NCBI RefSeq assembly: GCF_947179165.1
Contig: NC_077245.1
Span: forward strand, 14,168,740-14,232,739
Origin: Solanum dulcamara
Taxonomy: Eukaryota > Streptophyta > Magnoliopsida > Solanales > Solanaceae
DNA length: 64,000 nt
Direction: 5' to 3'
Shown here piece by piece: positions 48,541-61,685 of the stretch (position 1 is the first letter of the stretch; each line of letters starts with the position of its first letter). Position numbers and translations under genes: made by a program. The notes below the pieces were generated by a model that worked only from the letters and a program-made list of their open reading frames with translations, did not search any database and had not been told where the DNA came from.

Positions 48541-49330
48541 TATGACGGATGGTGGTGATGATAACTAGCGGTGGTTGTTATGGGTGTCGATTGAGCCATG
48601 GTGTGGCTAATGGTGGTGTTATGGGTAGCTAATGGTGGTGGTAGCTATCACTAGTGGTAAATGATGGAAATTGGTGGCGGAAACTCATAGTTATGGTGGA
48701 TAATAATGATAGCTAATAGTAATGGTTAATAATGGTGGTGATTGACAATATATAGAAGGGCCGACTCAACAATGTTAAAAAAAAGATATGTGCCTTAGGC
48801 CCCCAAATTTGAGGGGCCCTATTTTTTTTTTTATCAATAATGAGTTATAGATTTTTTTAAAAAAAATATTGAAGCAATATTTGTAGAGAAAGTCATTTCT
48901 TCATATGAAACGAAAGTATTATTAGAAGAAATTTGACATATTTGGAGTACTATGTCATATTATAATACAAAATAAGAATGATTGTATTATCATATGAAAA
49001 AAGAAATTAGAAGAAATCAAGTATATAAAAATTATTAACAATTTAAGTTTAAGGTCTCCGCTTGATTTGGCTTTAGGCCACTAATGTGTTTGAATCACCC
49101 CTTGATATATAGTGGTGACCGATGGTGATGATTGCCCGTAGTGATTGCTGGATGTTGCAGTAATGGTGATTGATGGTGATAATTGTAAATGGTGGCTATT
49201 GATGGTGATAATTGTAAATGATGGCTATTGATGGTGATGACTACTGTAATTAATGACAACAATGGTGGTTAATGATATGCAATGACAATGGCAATTGATA
49301 AAGATGGGGCGATAACGATAGAACCATTAG
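48541..49330. repeat. Degenerate GGT/GAT trinucleotide-rich tract, split by a MITE
   Basis: 48541-48747 and 49113-49330 are dense in 'atggtggtgat' and 'aatggtgg' phrases with no fixed unit. They are two halves of one tract, separated by the MITE at 48756-49104. Non-coding. Confidence 0.75.
48756..49104. mobile_element. hAT-type MITE with a perfect 8-bp duplication
   Basis: 349 bp from AAGGGCCGACTCAA to TTTGAATCACCCCTTG, with inverted termini. ATATATAG occurs on both sides (48748-48755, 49105-49112). The interior is AT-rich with 'ttaggcccccaaatttgagg'. No coding region. Confidence 0.8.
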
Positions 49331-49948
49331 GTGGTTGTAACATAAAATAAAAGCACACTTAGTAGTTAAGATCTGAATGATTAAAATTCAGACGTGAAAA
49401 CAAACAAATTTAGTGATTGAAATTTGAATGATTAAGATTAAGATCTTCATTAAGCGCAAACAAATAAGATCTTAAACAATTATTAAATCCATTTAGTATT
49501 TGTAAAATAAAAAATAAAAAAACAAATTTAATGGTTATGATCTTAATGATTAAGATTCAGATCTTAAAATCTAATGAATTTAATGATTGCGGTCAAAAAG
49601 ATTTAGATTAAGAGTTTACTAAGTGCAAATAAATGAGGCCTAAATAGGCCACCTAAAGGGACTACATCCTCTTCTTTTATTTAAATGAAGTTTAAATGCC
49701 AAACTGCATAAAAAGTATTACCAGTATTAACAAATAACAATCTTCATGAGTAAAATATAGTTAAATGTATAAACACTGTAGTCAAGATAAAAGTAATCAT
49801 AGAACACGAGTACTTTTTTATTTGAGATATTAAAGAAATTATGTGCTTGAAAGGTAATAGCTACACATTTCTAGTAAAATTAAACATGACCACATAGATC
49901 TCGAAAGTAATTGAAAACAAGCAACATTTTGCTAGTAATTAATTTCTC
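49331..49948. other. Intergenic; 3' flank of the pathogen-related gene
   Basis: No gene. AT-rich, with recurring 'gattaagattcagatct' phrases (49370-49600). The 3' untranslated region of the pathogen-related gene must lie in the last part. Confidence 0.4.
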
Positions 49949-51513
49949 TTATTTCATAAAAGGACATATTGAAGCATCCAATGTGGATTGATCACCATTT
50001 CTTTCTCCTTTCACAAGGCCTCCAAGCAATTCTCCTCTATCAAAAAACATCTCTGCCTTAATAATCTTCTTACTCTCTTTGTCCAGCTGTTTCAACAAAT
50101 TAACATCCAATTATATATTTTCATAAACTATATATTAAAAATATATAAAAGAAAGGAAGATGGTTTTTGGTAAGTACTTCAAAAGTGCCAATCCCAAAGA
50201 GCTCTACAAGTTGTCTAGTTGGAACATGTCCTTTAAATGGACCTTCCATGTAACCCCAATGCCTAAACTTGTACACAATTTCTGGTGGTCCTGAATAAAC
50301 ATGGAGAATTTCAATCGCGAATCCTCGTAAAAATATGGATCTGAAAAGTTTTTGTGATGATTCAAATGTTTCATCGTCAGGATTGTAGAGTCGAACATTT
50401 TCTGGCAATGAAGTTTGTAGGAATATATTATAGCTACCACCAAGCTTTGCAGATTCTGCCGGTGTTAACCCCTTCCTGCCTATAAATATATAAGTTAAAA
50501 TTAGAATATTCCTAATTGGTCATGTAAAAGCACTCATAAAGGGACAAGGAGAAGAAGAAAATCACTCACCCTTTACATTTCCTTGCAAAGATTAATGTTT
50601 CATGTATGAGAATAGCTTTCTTTTTCAACAACAAATAAACTCATACATTTATGGTGTGTTTAGTATGAAAGAAAAACATTTTCTGTTTTTTGATAAATAA
50701 GCAGAAAAAGTATTATTCAAAAAAGTATTTTCACATATAATCTAACAAATACTATGAGGAGGTGGTGGCAGGGGTGTGACAGAGTGACAGAGAATGGGCA
50801 GGAGACAAATAAGTGTGGAACGTCACTTAAGTGTGGAGCTAGAAGTCCGATTTTACATTTGACAGAATTCAATAAACTTTTACTAAAATAGGGTATTTGC
50901 ATCAAGAAATTTATTTAAAATATATAAATATTAGATTCAAAATCCAATTATAGTCACTTATAATCGTTGTTCTCAAATTCAGAATTCATAAAATTGAAAT
51001 TTTTGCTCTACCTATGTAAGTGAATTAGAGGTAGAGCAAAAAATTACCAAATCTGGAAAAATTGTAACAGTATATTTTCCTCCCTACCAAATACACACTT
51101 AGGAAAGAGTAAGAGAAATTGTGAGAGAGGTGTACCGTTAACACTAATTGTGAACTTGTTTGGATCCATAGTTTTGAGGTCATTAGGATCTGCCTTGTGG
51201 ACTATTTCCATTTCCCAAGTCTTCAATAGCCTTTGCACTTTCTCTTCTGCTGATCCTTCAACCCATACCTAAATATTTTAAAAGGTAAATCCACTATCTA
51301 TTACTCATAATTTAAAAAATTATAGATTCAATCAAAAGAGTTGTAAGATGATAAATAAATAAAAAGAGAAGATACATGAGTTCTTTCTTGTTCAAAGAGC
51401 TTATCAACAACATCATAACTAGGAGGACCATTTCTCCATTTGGTGTTTTTGAGCTCTTCATCACTCAAGTAGTCTCTGTATTTATTTCCCCCTCCTACTA
51501 CTGAACTTGCCAT
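49949..51513 (-). CDS. Pathogen-related protein (barley-type)
   Basis: Soluble protein of the plant 'pathogen-related protein' family, first described as infection-induced in barley. It has an NTF2/SnoaL-like fold and no agreed biochemical function. Exons (minus strand): 51513-51376, 51268-51136, 50479-50178 and 50086-49949, all GT-AG and in frame, giving 236 aa against 235 in the barley protein. Family blocks: KYRDYLSDEE near residue 11, KNTKWRNGPPSYDVV (22-36), EKVQRLLKTWEMEIVHK (55-71), YNIFLQTSLPE, then VYSGPPEIVYKFRHWGYMEG in exon 3. The C-terminus CPFMK resembles the family's CPVM end. No signal peptide and no membrane segment. The last intron donor was placed after GAA (50178) because this restores the family spacing F-E-L-D-K-E-S. 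A TATA box lies just upstream. No defect was seen. Confidence 0.92.
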
Positions 51514-51555
51514 TTTGATTTATTTTATGCTAACTGAGCAAACCTTCAGATGAGG

Positions 51556-51564
51556 TTTTATAGG
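51556..51564 (-). promoter_or_regulatory. Probable TATA box of the pathogen-related gene
   Basis: On the minus strand CCTATAAAA lies about 45 bp upstream of the ATG at 51513, implying a very short leader. Confidence 0.55.
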
Positions 51565-53236
51565 ATAAAAAACCTAACGATCATACTAATTACCACGTCT
51601 TATCCTTGACTAAAATAATTAGAGGCAAGGTCAGAGTTTTAATTTTATAGATTTTGAATCTTTAGAACGATGACGTTTGGTGTTAAAAACTAATTTTAGA
51701 TTTAATATATATAAATAATTTGTCGAATTTGTCATCACAAATATTATTTGAGTAAAAGTTACTGAATTTTCTTAGTAATCGGCTTCTATCACCGCCGCCC
51801 CTGATTGGCTTCAAGGTAGTCAAATAGAAAACATATTTTATGGAAGTGTCGTGGAAATAACATTCATGTACTGGAATTCAAAATAGGATATTATATTTTG
51901 ACTATTCCATCGTTGATGACTTGATGTGTTAATATATATCTAAGTTTAGGAGTTGTCTTCTTACAAAATGAAACTCCGTATATAACTAAGTTTAGTACTT
52001 TTAGTCGGACTCGGTGTTTAATTACATCAAATCAATAATTTAATCTTAAATGTTAGGGATGGAAAAGAGGCTAGTAATTACTTACGCTATTTTAAAAATC
52101 AGTGAAATTTCTCACTGAAAAATGTTCAATGACTATTTCTACGGATATTGATTGAATCGGTGAAAAAAGAAAAAAATAATAATATTTTCATACATAAAAA
52201 TAGAAAGTTTCTCAATATTTTTGTAAGAATTTATTCTCCGCCATGTATATTATCAGTGAGTTAGTTCAATAAAAAATAAGTAGAAAAATCATGTTGTATA
52301 ATAAAAATTTCCTACATAAAAAAAAAATTGTTTCAAGGAGTGTTGGTACAGAAGTAAAGCATATGCAAGTGAGGGAAGCTCCAATAATTGGTTTGAAAAA
52401 AAAGACATGTGAAGGTTCATCGAAACTAGTTTTTGAAATGCACGTATCTTGATAAATGTTCCCTTTTTATTTTATTTTAATTTCCAATTAGTTGGGTTGA
52501 ATATACTAGGTAATCATTACTCTCTCCGTTCCATATTAGATGAATATCTTATTAAAAATAATTGTCTTATATTGCTTGATCACTTACTAAATCAAGATAA
52601 AATTAATTAAATTTTTCTTATTTTAACTCTACAATTAATATGACCTTTTGAATGTAAACAGTTTTCAATACTAACTATTTCTATACTCTATGTATATTGC
52701 ATTGATATAACTAAAGGACAAAATGGCAAAGTCTTCCAATATATTAATGATTTCTTAATCAACATGTAAAGTTGGAAGTGCCCATCTTTTTTTTTGTCAA
52801 ACGAAGCCTCTTTGATCTTAGTTACAATTTTGAGTTTGACATCCCAAACTTTGTACATGTTCATTGAGTAGCAACTAGAGCTCTAGATACTACCAAAATG
52901 GGGAAAATATAGTCAATTCATGGGGGATCATAGACAATATGAGATGGTGTGATTTTTTTCTATCTAAAGGAGGGGAGACACCATTTGTCCATATTGATTA
53001 ACCCTCTATAGTCATTGATCAAATCATTCAGTCTATATTCTGATAGATCTTTTGAGGAATTGATTAATCGAACGAGAATAAAGATAGAGTCTCGTTCTAC
53101 ATGTGAATACCAGCAAAAAAAATTAAAAACTAATTTTTTTTTTAAAAAAACTAAGCAACTATTCTACTATTGGCACCCCAAACTAAAAACTACAACTGGA
53201 AATCCAACTGGATGTTGCTAAGAAGACTAGAGAATA
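51565..53236. other. Intergenic between the gene island and the satellite array
   Basis: No gene. About 52519-52785 ('ctctctccgttccatattag' through 'gttggaagtgcccatc') is a diverged, right-truncated relative of the Stowaway-like MITE at 20397. Everything else is AT-rich and unassigned up to the first satellite unit at about 53237. Confidence 0.5.
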
Positions 53237-56200
53237 GGAATTAAGAGATTTTGCCAGTTTTTCGTGTTTGTTAGCCCACATAATTTTTAGGTGTCGGGGG
53301 TTCGGGTTGAATTTTCTTGGATTCATCCATATTAGCGTCCTTAACAACATGGGGACCGACTCAAGTATCTCCGGCGGTGCTTTAGAGGGGTTTAGGGGAA
53401 TTTTATTGGCGACGCAATAGGAAACAGGCAATTTTGCCAATTTTTCGTCTGTGTTAGCCCACAGATTTTTTAGGTGTCGGGGGTCCCGGTCGAATTTTTT
53501 GGGATTTTTCCATAGTAGCGTCCGTAACGACCTGGGAAACGACTCCAGTAGCCCCGGCGGCGCTTTAGACGGGTTTAGAAGTATTTTATTAGCGACGCAA
53601 TGGGATTTAGGCGGTTTTGTCAATTTTTCATTTGTGTTAGCCCACGTATTTTTAGGTGTCGGAAGACGCGATCGAATTTTCTTGATTTTTTCCATAGTAG
53701 TGTCAGTAACGAACTGGAGAACGACTCCAGTAGCCCCAGCGGTGCTTTAGAGAAGTTTAGGAGCATTTTATTAGCGATGCAACAGGAATTAGATGATTTT
53801 GCCAGTTTTTCATATGTGTTTGCCCATAAATTTTTTAGGTGCCAGGGGCCTGGATCGATTTTTCTTAGATTCTTCCATAATAGCATCTGTAACTACCTGG
53901 GGAACGACTCTAGTATCCCCGGAGGCACTTTAGAGGGGTTTAGGAGAATTTTATTGGCGATACAACAAGAATTAGGCGATTTTACCAGTTTTTCGTGTGT
54001 GTTAGCCTACAAAATTTTTAGGTGCCGGGGGTTCGAGTTGAATTTTCTTGAATTCTTCCATAGTAACATCCTTAACGACCTGGGGAACGACTCCAGTATC
54101 TCCGGCGGTGCTTTAGAGGGGTTTAAGAGCATTTTATTGGCGGCGCAACAGGAATTAGGCAATTTTGCCAGTTTTTCGTGTGTGTTAGCCCATGGAATTT
54201 TTAGGTGTCGGGGGTCCGGGTTGAATTTTCTTGGATTTTTAGATAGTAGCGTCCTTAACGACCTGAGAATCCACTCTAATATCTCCGGCGGTGCTTTTGG
54301 CGGCGCAACAGAAATTAGGCGATTTTGCCAATTTTTGTTGACTTTTAGCCCACGGATTTTTTAGGTACCGGGGGTCCGGATCGAATTTTCTTGGATTTTT
54401 CCATAGTAGCATCAGTAACGACCTGGGGAACGACACTAGTAGCCCCAATGGTGCTTTAGAGATGTTTAGGAGCATTTTATTAGCGACGCAACAGGAATTA
54501 GGCTATTTTGCCAGTTTTTCGTGTGTGTTAGCCCACATAAATTTTAGGTGCCGGGGGTTCGGGTTGAATTTTCTTAGATTCTTCCAATGTAGCATCCATA
54601 ACGACCTGGGGATCGACTCCAGTAACCCCGGCGGCGCTTTAGAGGGGTTAGAGGGAATTGTATTGGCGGCGCAACAAGAATTAGGCAATTTTATCAGTTT
54701 TTCGTGTATATTAGCCAAAAGATTTTTTAGGTGTCGGGGTCCAGGCTGCTTTTTCTTGAATTCCTTCATAGTATCGTTCTTAACGACCTGGGAAATGACT
54801 CCAGTATTTCCGGCTTCATTTTAGAGGGGTTAGAGGAATTTTTATTAGAGACGCAACATGAATTAAGTGAATTTTCTAGTTTTTTGTGTGTGTTAGCCCA
54901 TAAAATTTTTAGGTGCCGAGGGTCTGGGTTGAATTATCTTAGATTCTTCTATAGTTGAATCCGTAATGACCTGGGGAACAACTCCAGTAGCCCCGACGGT
55001 GCTTTAGAGAGGTTTAGGAGCATTTTATTAGCGACGCAACAGGAATTAGGCGATTTTGCCAGTTTTTCGTGTGTGTTAGCCCATAGAATTTTTAGGTGTC
55101 AGGGGTTCGGGTTGAATTTTTTTGATTCATCCATAATAACATTCCTAATGACTTGGGGAATGACTCCAGTATCCCCGAAGGTGGTTTAGTGGGGTTTAGG
55201 AGCATTTTATTGGCGGCTCAACAGGAATTAGGCGATTTTGCCAGTTTTTCGTGTGTGTTAGCCCATGGTATTTTTAGGTGCCGGGGTCCGGGTCAAATTT
55301 TCGTAGATTCTTCCATAGTGGCATCCTTAACGACTTGAGGACCGACTCTAGTATCTCCGGTAGCGCTTTAGAGGGATTTAGAAGTATTTTATTAGCGGCG
55401 CAACAGGAATTAGGAGATTTTTCCAATTTTTCGTGTGTGTTAGCCCATGGATCTTTTTAGGTGCCGGGGGTCCCGATCAAGTTTTCTTGGATTTTTCTAT
55501 AGTAGCATCTGTAACGACCTGGGGAACGACTTCAGTAGCGCCAGCGGTGCTTTAGATAAGTTTACAAGCATTTTATTAGCGACGCAACATAAATTAGGTG
55601 ATTTTGCCAGTTTTTCGTGTGTTTTAGCCCACAGAATTTTTAGATGTCGGGGGTTAGGGTTGAGTTTTCTTTTATTCTTTCATATTAACGTCCGTAAGGA
55701 CCTGGGGAACGACTTCAGTATCTCCGGCGGCATTTTAGAGGGGTTTAGGGAAATTTTATTTGCGATGCAACAGGAACTAGGCTATTTTGCTAGTTTTCTG
55801 TGTGTGTTATCTCACAGATTTTTTAGGTGGCGGGTGTCCGAATCGAATTTTTGTTGATTCTTCCATAGTAGCATCCTTAACGACTTGGGGAACGACTCCA
55901 GTATCCTCGGCGGCGCTTTAGAGGGGTTTAAGAGCATTTTATTGGCGGCACAACAAGAATTAGGCGATTTTGCAAGTTTTTTGTGTGTGTTAGCCCACAA
56001 ATGTTTTTAGGTGCTGGGGGTCTGGGTCAAATTTTCTTGGATTCTTCCGTATTAACGTCCGTAATGACCTGAGGAAGGACTCCAGTATCTCCGGCGGTGC
56101 TTTAGAGATGTTTAGGAGCATTTTATTAGCGACGCAACATGAATTAGGCTATTTTGCTAGTTTTTTGTGTGTTTTAGCCCACAAAATTTTTAGATGTCGG

Positions 56201-58248
56201 GGGTTCAGGTTGAATTTTCTTTGATTCTTTCATATTAACGTCCGTAAGGACCTGGGGAACGACTTTAGTATCTCCGGCGGTGCTTTAGAGGGGCTTAGGG
56301 GAATTTTATTTGCGATGCAACAGGAACTAGGCTATTTTGCTAGTTTTTCGTGTGTGTTATCTCACAGATTTTTTAGGTGTCGGGTGTCCAGATCAAATTT
56401 TTATGGATTCTTACATAGTAGCATCTTTAACGACCTGGGTAACAACTCCAGTATCCCCGGCGGAGCTTTAGAGAGTTTAGGAGCATTTTATTGGCGGCGC
56501 AACAAGAATTAGGTGATTTTGCCAGTTTTTTGTGTGTGTTAGCCCACAGATATTTTTAGGTGTCGGGGGTCCGGGTCAAATTTTCTTAGATTCTTCCGTA
56601 TTAATGTCCTTAATGACCTGAGGAACGACTCTAGTATCCCCGGCGGTGTTTAGAGATGTTTAGGAGTATTTTATTAGCGTCGCAACAAGAATTAGGAGAT
56701 TTTGCCAGTTTTTCGTGTGTATTAGCCCACAGATTTTTTAGGTACCGGGGGTCCGGGTTGAATTTTCTTCGATTCATCTATATTAGTGTCCTTAACAACC
56801 TGGGGAACGACTCAAGTATCCCCAGTTGTGCTTTAAAGGGGTTCAAGAGAATTTTATTGGCAACGCAACAGGAATCAGCTAATTTTGCTAGTTTTTCATG
56901 TGTTTTAGCCCACGAATATTTTAGGTGCTGGGGGTTAGGGTAAACGTTTCTTAGATTCTTCCATAGTAGACTCCGTAATAACCTGGGGAACGACTCTAGT
57001 AACTCCGGCGGTACTTTAGAGAGGTTTAGAAGTATTTTATTAGTGGCGCAACAGGAATTATGCAATTTTGTTAGTTTTTCGTGTGTGTTAACCCACAGAA
57101 TTTTTAGGTGTCGAGGGTTTGGGTTGAATGTTTTTGGATTCTTCCATAGAAGCTTCCATAACGACCTGGGGATCAACTCCAGTAACCCTGGCGACGCTTT
57201 AGAGGTGTTTAGGTGAATTTTATTGGCGGCGCAACAAGAATTAGGTAATTTTGCTAGTTTTTCGTGTATGTTAGCCCATAGATTTTTTAGGTGCAGGGAG
57301 TCCGGGTTGAATTTTCTTGGATTCTTCCATAGTAGCATCCTCAACGAACTAGGGAAAGACTCCAGTATCCCCGCCGGCGTTTTAGAGGGGTTTAGGAGAA
57401 TTTTATTAGCGGCGCAATAGGAAATAGGCGATTTTACCAATTTTTCGTGTGTGTTAGCCCACAGAATTTTTAGGTGCCAGGGGTTCAGGTTGATTTTTTG
57501 GATTATTCCATAGTAGTATCGTTAACGACCTGGGGAACGACTCTAGTATCTCTAGCGGCGCTTTAGAGAGGTTTAGAGGAATTTTATTGGTGACGCAACA
57601 GAAATTTGGCCATTTTGCCAGTTTTTCGTGTGTGTTAGCTCACGGAATTTTTAGGTACTGAGTGTCCGAATCGAATTTTATATGATTCTTCTATAGTAGC
57701 ATCCTTAACGACCTAGGGAATGACTCTAGTATCTCCGGCAGCTCTTTAGAGGGGTTTAGGAGCATTTTATTAGCGGCGCAACAAGAATTAGGCGATTTTG
57801 CCAGTTTTTCGTGTGTGTTAGCCTACAGATTTTTTAGGTGCCAAGGGTTCGGGTTGAATTTTCTTAGATTCTTCCATAGTAGCGTCCGTACGACCTGAGG
57901 AACAACTCCAGTAGCCCCGATGGTGCTTTAGAGAGATTTAGGAGCATTTTATTAGCGACGCAACAAGAATTAGGAGATTTTGCCAATTTTTCGTATGTGT
58001 TAGCCCATATAATTTTTAGGTGCCGGGGGTTCAGGTTGAATTTTCTTGGATTCTTCCATAGTACCGTCCGTAACGACTTGGGGAATGACTCGAGTATCCC
58101 CGACGATTCTTTGGAGGGGTTTAGGGGAATTTTATTGGCGGCGTAACATAAATTAGGCGATTTTGCTAGTTTTTTGTGTGTGTTAGCCTACAGATTCTTT
58201 AGGTATTGGGGGTCCGGGTAGAATTTTCTTGGATTCTTCCATAGTAGA
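53237..58248 (+). repeat. 183-bp satellite array, about 27 units
   Basis: A head-to-tail tandem repeat. The landmark 'attttattrgcgrcgcaaca' recurs at 53400, 53583, 53765, 53948 and 54131, i.e. every 182-183 bp. Other landmarks in each unit are 'tttttcgtgtgtgttagccc', 'ttttaggtgycgggggtcc' and 'acctggggaacgactccagt'. One unit near 54290 lacks about 23 bp. The units are clearly richer in G+C than the flanks. Because 183 is 61 codons, chance open frames run through several units on both strands (for example 53600-54364 plus, 56778-57440 minus), but stops and shifts differ between units, so I do not call them genes. The array resumes at 63723 after an insertion. Confidence 0.95.
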
Positions 58249-61200
58249 TGTAGCACCGCCTTTGGGAGGATGCCACTTACGAAATAAAACGTAGTTTTTT
58301 TTAAATCACAAATAGTCAACACCACTGTGTGTCCACAAAATACACAAACTCGAACCAGTAGTTATTACAAAACTATTATCCTCCTTTGTGCAAAATGACA
58401 AGACAATATATAAACGCAGTACATGCATGATTTGAGTTAAAAGCACATCCAAAATAGCAAAACTAGTCATCCTGTTCAAGCTACAAATATATAGTTTTGT
58501 TTTCACAAGCCACATGTATCATGTACAAGTCACCTAAAATATTTACAAAACCTAGATGCATATGCAGATGTGATCTTCACAAGGGCTCCAAAAAGTCTAC
58601 TCCCAATGGCCATCTTCATACCTCGTCCCGCACATTACCTACGATAGAAAATAACTATTGCTAAGCATAAAGCTTAGTGGTGTATAAACTTTGGACTTTG
58701 AGCCATTAGATTCTTCAATTCCCTTGTTCGTCGCAGGGGGTTCAATAAGATAAAAGTAAGCACAAGTGAACAAGCATATCAAAGTATCGAATACAAACCT
58801 TGAAGAGTTTCAAAATCAATATCAATATTCGAAGGCTCAAGTATCAAGAGACTTATAATTCAATTCGAAAGAGTTGTCAAATAATCAATTTTGCCCAATA
58901 GGTACGTCATGCCTTCACACTACGCACAACCAATATTAAGACAGACCGAAGCCGCAAAATCAAGAAGAACCAAAGCCCATATCAAGAAAGGTCGTCACCC
59001 AATATCAAGAGAATCAATAACCATGTTGAAAGTGGCTTTCCACTCGTACTCGAGAATGGATGAAACCCCATCGTCAAGACAAAATGTAAATCCAAAGTCA
59101 AGATGGGCAAGATCCGAATTGAGAGGCATGACAATATCAATGACAAGTCACTGTAACAAGAAGGAAAAAGTCCCATCAAGAATGAAAAATGATCAAGCAA
59201 TTCGTACAAGTGGGCGGTTTAGCGAAATTTTTGCAATACTTGAGATAATAGTCTTACCAAAATACAAAACAAGGAGCAAGGAAACAACCCATCAAAATAC
59301 TTCAAATTTCAGAAAATAAAATATTTTAACTTCTAGTTTATACAAAAACCTTGGCGTTTTAGCATACAACATGTTCTACCACAACTCGAGGAGCTCAATT
59401 CCTCTCCGCCATAGACCAACCAAAATCTACTTCGTCAAATAGTTCCTCTTAGCTTGTATAAGCATGTCACGCCCCGGGAGGGTACCCTAGGCGTGGCCGG
59501 CACTCAGAAACCATCTCTGGCTTCCGAGAGAACCACTTGATCTCATTACTCATTTGTTCATCAGCGGAAGACTTAAGAATACTAATGTGGGCTTGTCATC
59601 ATCAATATTAAAAGAAAAAAATGATAATTCTTAGAAGAAGTAGTTTCTAAGGAGAACTACTCGGATTACATCATTAAACTCTGTCTATGAAGCCTCTAAT
59701 ACTCTTAGATGGTGCCAATGACATGTCCATGGCTACCTCAAAAGAAACATCACACTCAACAATAATAAAAGGATAAGGAGTTCCTTCAAATACAAGAAGG
59801 ACTCACCAAATAGCCGAAAAGAAATGATCTTCAACGATGCGCCTATTGAGGATCTCTAACACTTGTATCTGCATCATAAAACGATGCAGGTCGAATGACG
59901 TCAGTACGTGGAATGTACGAGTATGTAAAATGGCAGGAAGGTAAGGATAGATATCAAGAAACTCCTCTCAAGAAAACTCAGCTCAGAACTCAACATCATC
60001 TCAACATCAATATGTAATGCAAGTTTAAAATATAATAATAAAAATAATAGTAATAAGCAATGCTTACTCAGTTGGGAGTTTCTCTAACCGACAACCATCA
60101 CTTATGAGCTAGCGATGATACAACGAAGCGATGTCGTTGCCACATCCATCCAATACCTTGCCAGGGTAAAGGACATCATCATCTTGGATCCACTCATCAA
60201 AGTCCTCTTTTAGGGACTTAAGAGGCATAACCTCCATCCTACGCTGGCTACGTAGTTCTGGGGTTTGAGTCAATTAAACTCTTACCCAACTCGGTGCTCA
60301 ATACTACTCCCAAAATATGTGCTCATATTAAACTCATCATCTAGTCTCATTGGACTTTAATTTAAATCATCAAACTCATCTCATTTCATGTTCATCAATC
60401 ATTATACTTCCAAAAAACATCATTTACATCTCATCAAAACATCTTGCTCAAAATATCATTTTTCTCAAATTCATTCAAATTCAACTCTTTTGCTCTTTCA
60501 AAACTCAATAAAATACATATATAGTATTAATTCATATAACTTCTTTTTATCAATGAAAATAATAAAAAGCCAACATCTTTACTCAAAATATGTGTAAAAA
60601 TATTCATGAACATCAAATCAATTAGGATTCATGGGAAAGTAGCCATGAACAATAATTCCAATAATATGAGAGATAACAATAATAATAATATTAATGCATA
60701 AATATATCAAACTCAATAGAAGAAGAATTAATTTATTTAGAATTCAAGATTTGGATAAAACTCAATTATAACTCAATTATAATAAATTTAAATATTGGGC
60801 GCATGGACGAACTCAATCCAATGCTATGAAAGCCTTACATACCTTAAATCGGAAGCTTTACTTCGAATTGGAACACTCTTGGACCCCTAGACTTTTCTTC
60901 TCGCCGAAGCATTTTGTGTACTACCCGGAGTATAAGAATAACCGGAGTAGTATTTTTATACTACTAAAACTAAAACTATATTTGAGAAAAAGTATATAGA
61001 GAGAAGAAATGCTTAAGAAAGCTTGATGAATAAAATGAGGAAATAAGGTGGGTATTTATAGGTGTGGAGGAGGGATCTAACCATAAATAAACATAATCAT
61101 AAAGGATGATCTTGAAAATTCAATGGAGAATTTTGATGTCATGGATGATGTCAAATGGTTCTAGATCTTTCTATGGTAGGTGAGATGAAATCTCTTTTAA

Positions 61201-61327
61201 CGGAATATCCGTTTTCGAAGCTGCGTTTGAATAAGATAAATTCCTTATTACAATTTAGTGTCTTCATAAGAATTGTAGATATAGAAGTCTAGTTTCAGTT
61301 AGTTCAAGAATCATCCGATTTGGAGCA

Positions 61328-61685
61328 TTCTACATCGAGATATGAATTTTATTCTACAAACACTCCATTCCGTCACAGCACTATGTCTTGCAAAGATCAA
61401 TTTATTTGATCTACTTAAACTCCGAATATTAAGATGTGTTCTTCATGAAAGTTGTAGGTAATGATGTTGTGGTTACTCAGAAATTTAAATTACCTAATTT
61501 GGATCATTCTACATCGAGATATGAATTTTATTCTACAAATACTCCATTCCGTCACAGCACTATGTCTTGCAAAGATCAATTTATTTGATCTACTTAAAAT
61601 CCGAATCTTAAGATATGTTCTTCATGAAAGTTGTAGGTAATGATGTTGTGGTTATTCAGAAATTTGAATCACCTAATTTGGACCA
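61328..61685. repeat. 179-bp tandem duplication in the inner LTR
   Basis: The block starting 'ttctacatcgagatatgaat' near 61328 recurs 179 bp later (61507) with few changes; both copies include 'ccattccgtcacagcactat'. Confidence 0.88.

Noticed and set aside
53600..54364. Open frame of 254 codons in the satellite array
   Set aside because: It follows from a repeat unit of 61 codons with few stops. Neighbouring units have stops or shifts in the same frame, and there is no start context or domain.
56778..57440. Minus-strand open frame of 220 codons in the satellite array
   Set aside because: Same cause as the plus-strand frame. A gene on both strands of the same repeat is not credible without other evidence.
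53237..58248. CRISPR-like array
   Set aside because: The repeats are contiguous 183-bp units without unique spacers, in plant nuclear DNA.
58891..59319. 142-codon open frame in the outer LTR-type insertion
   Set aside because: Basic, low-complexity translation without any recognised motif. Kept as non-coding LTR sequence.
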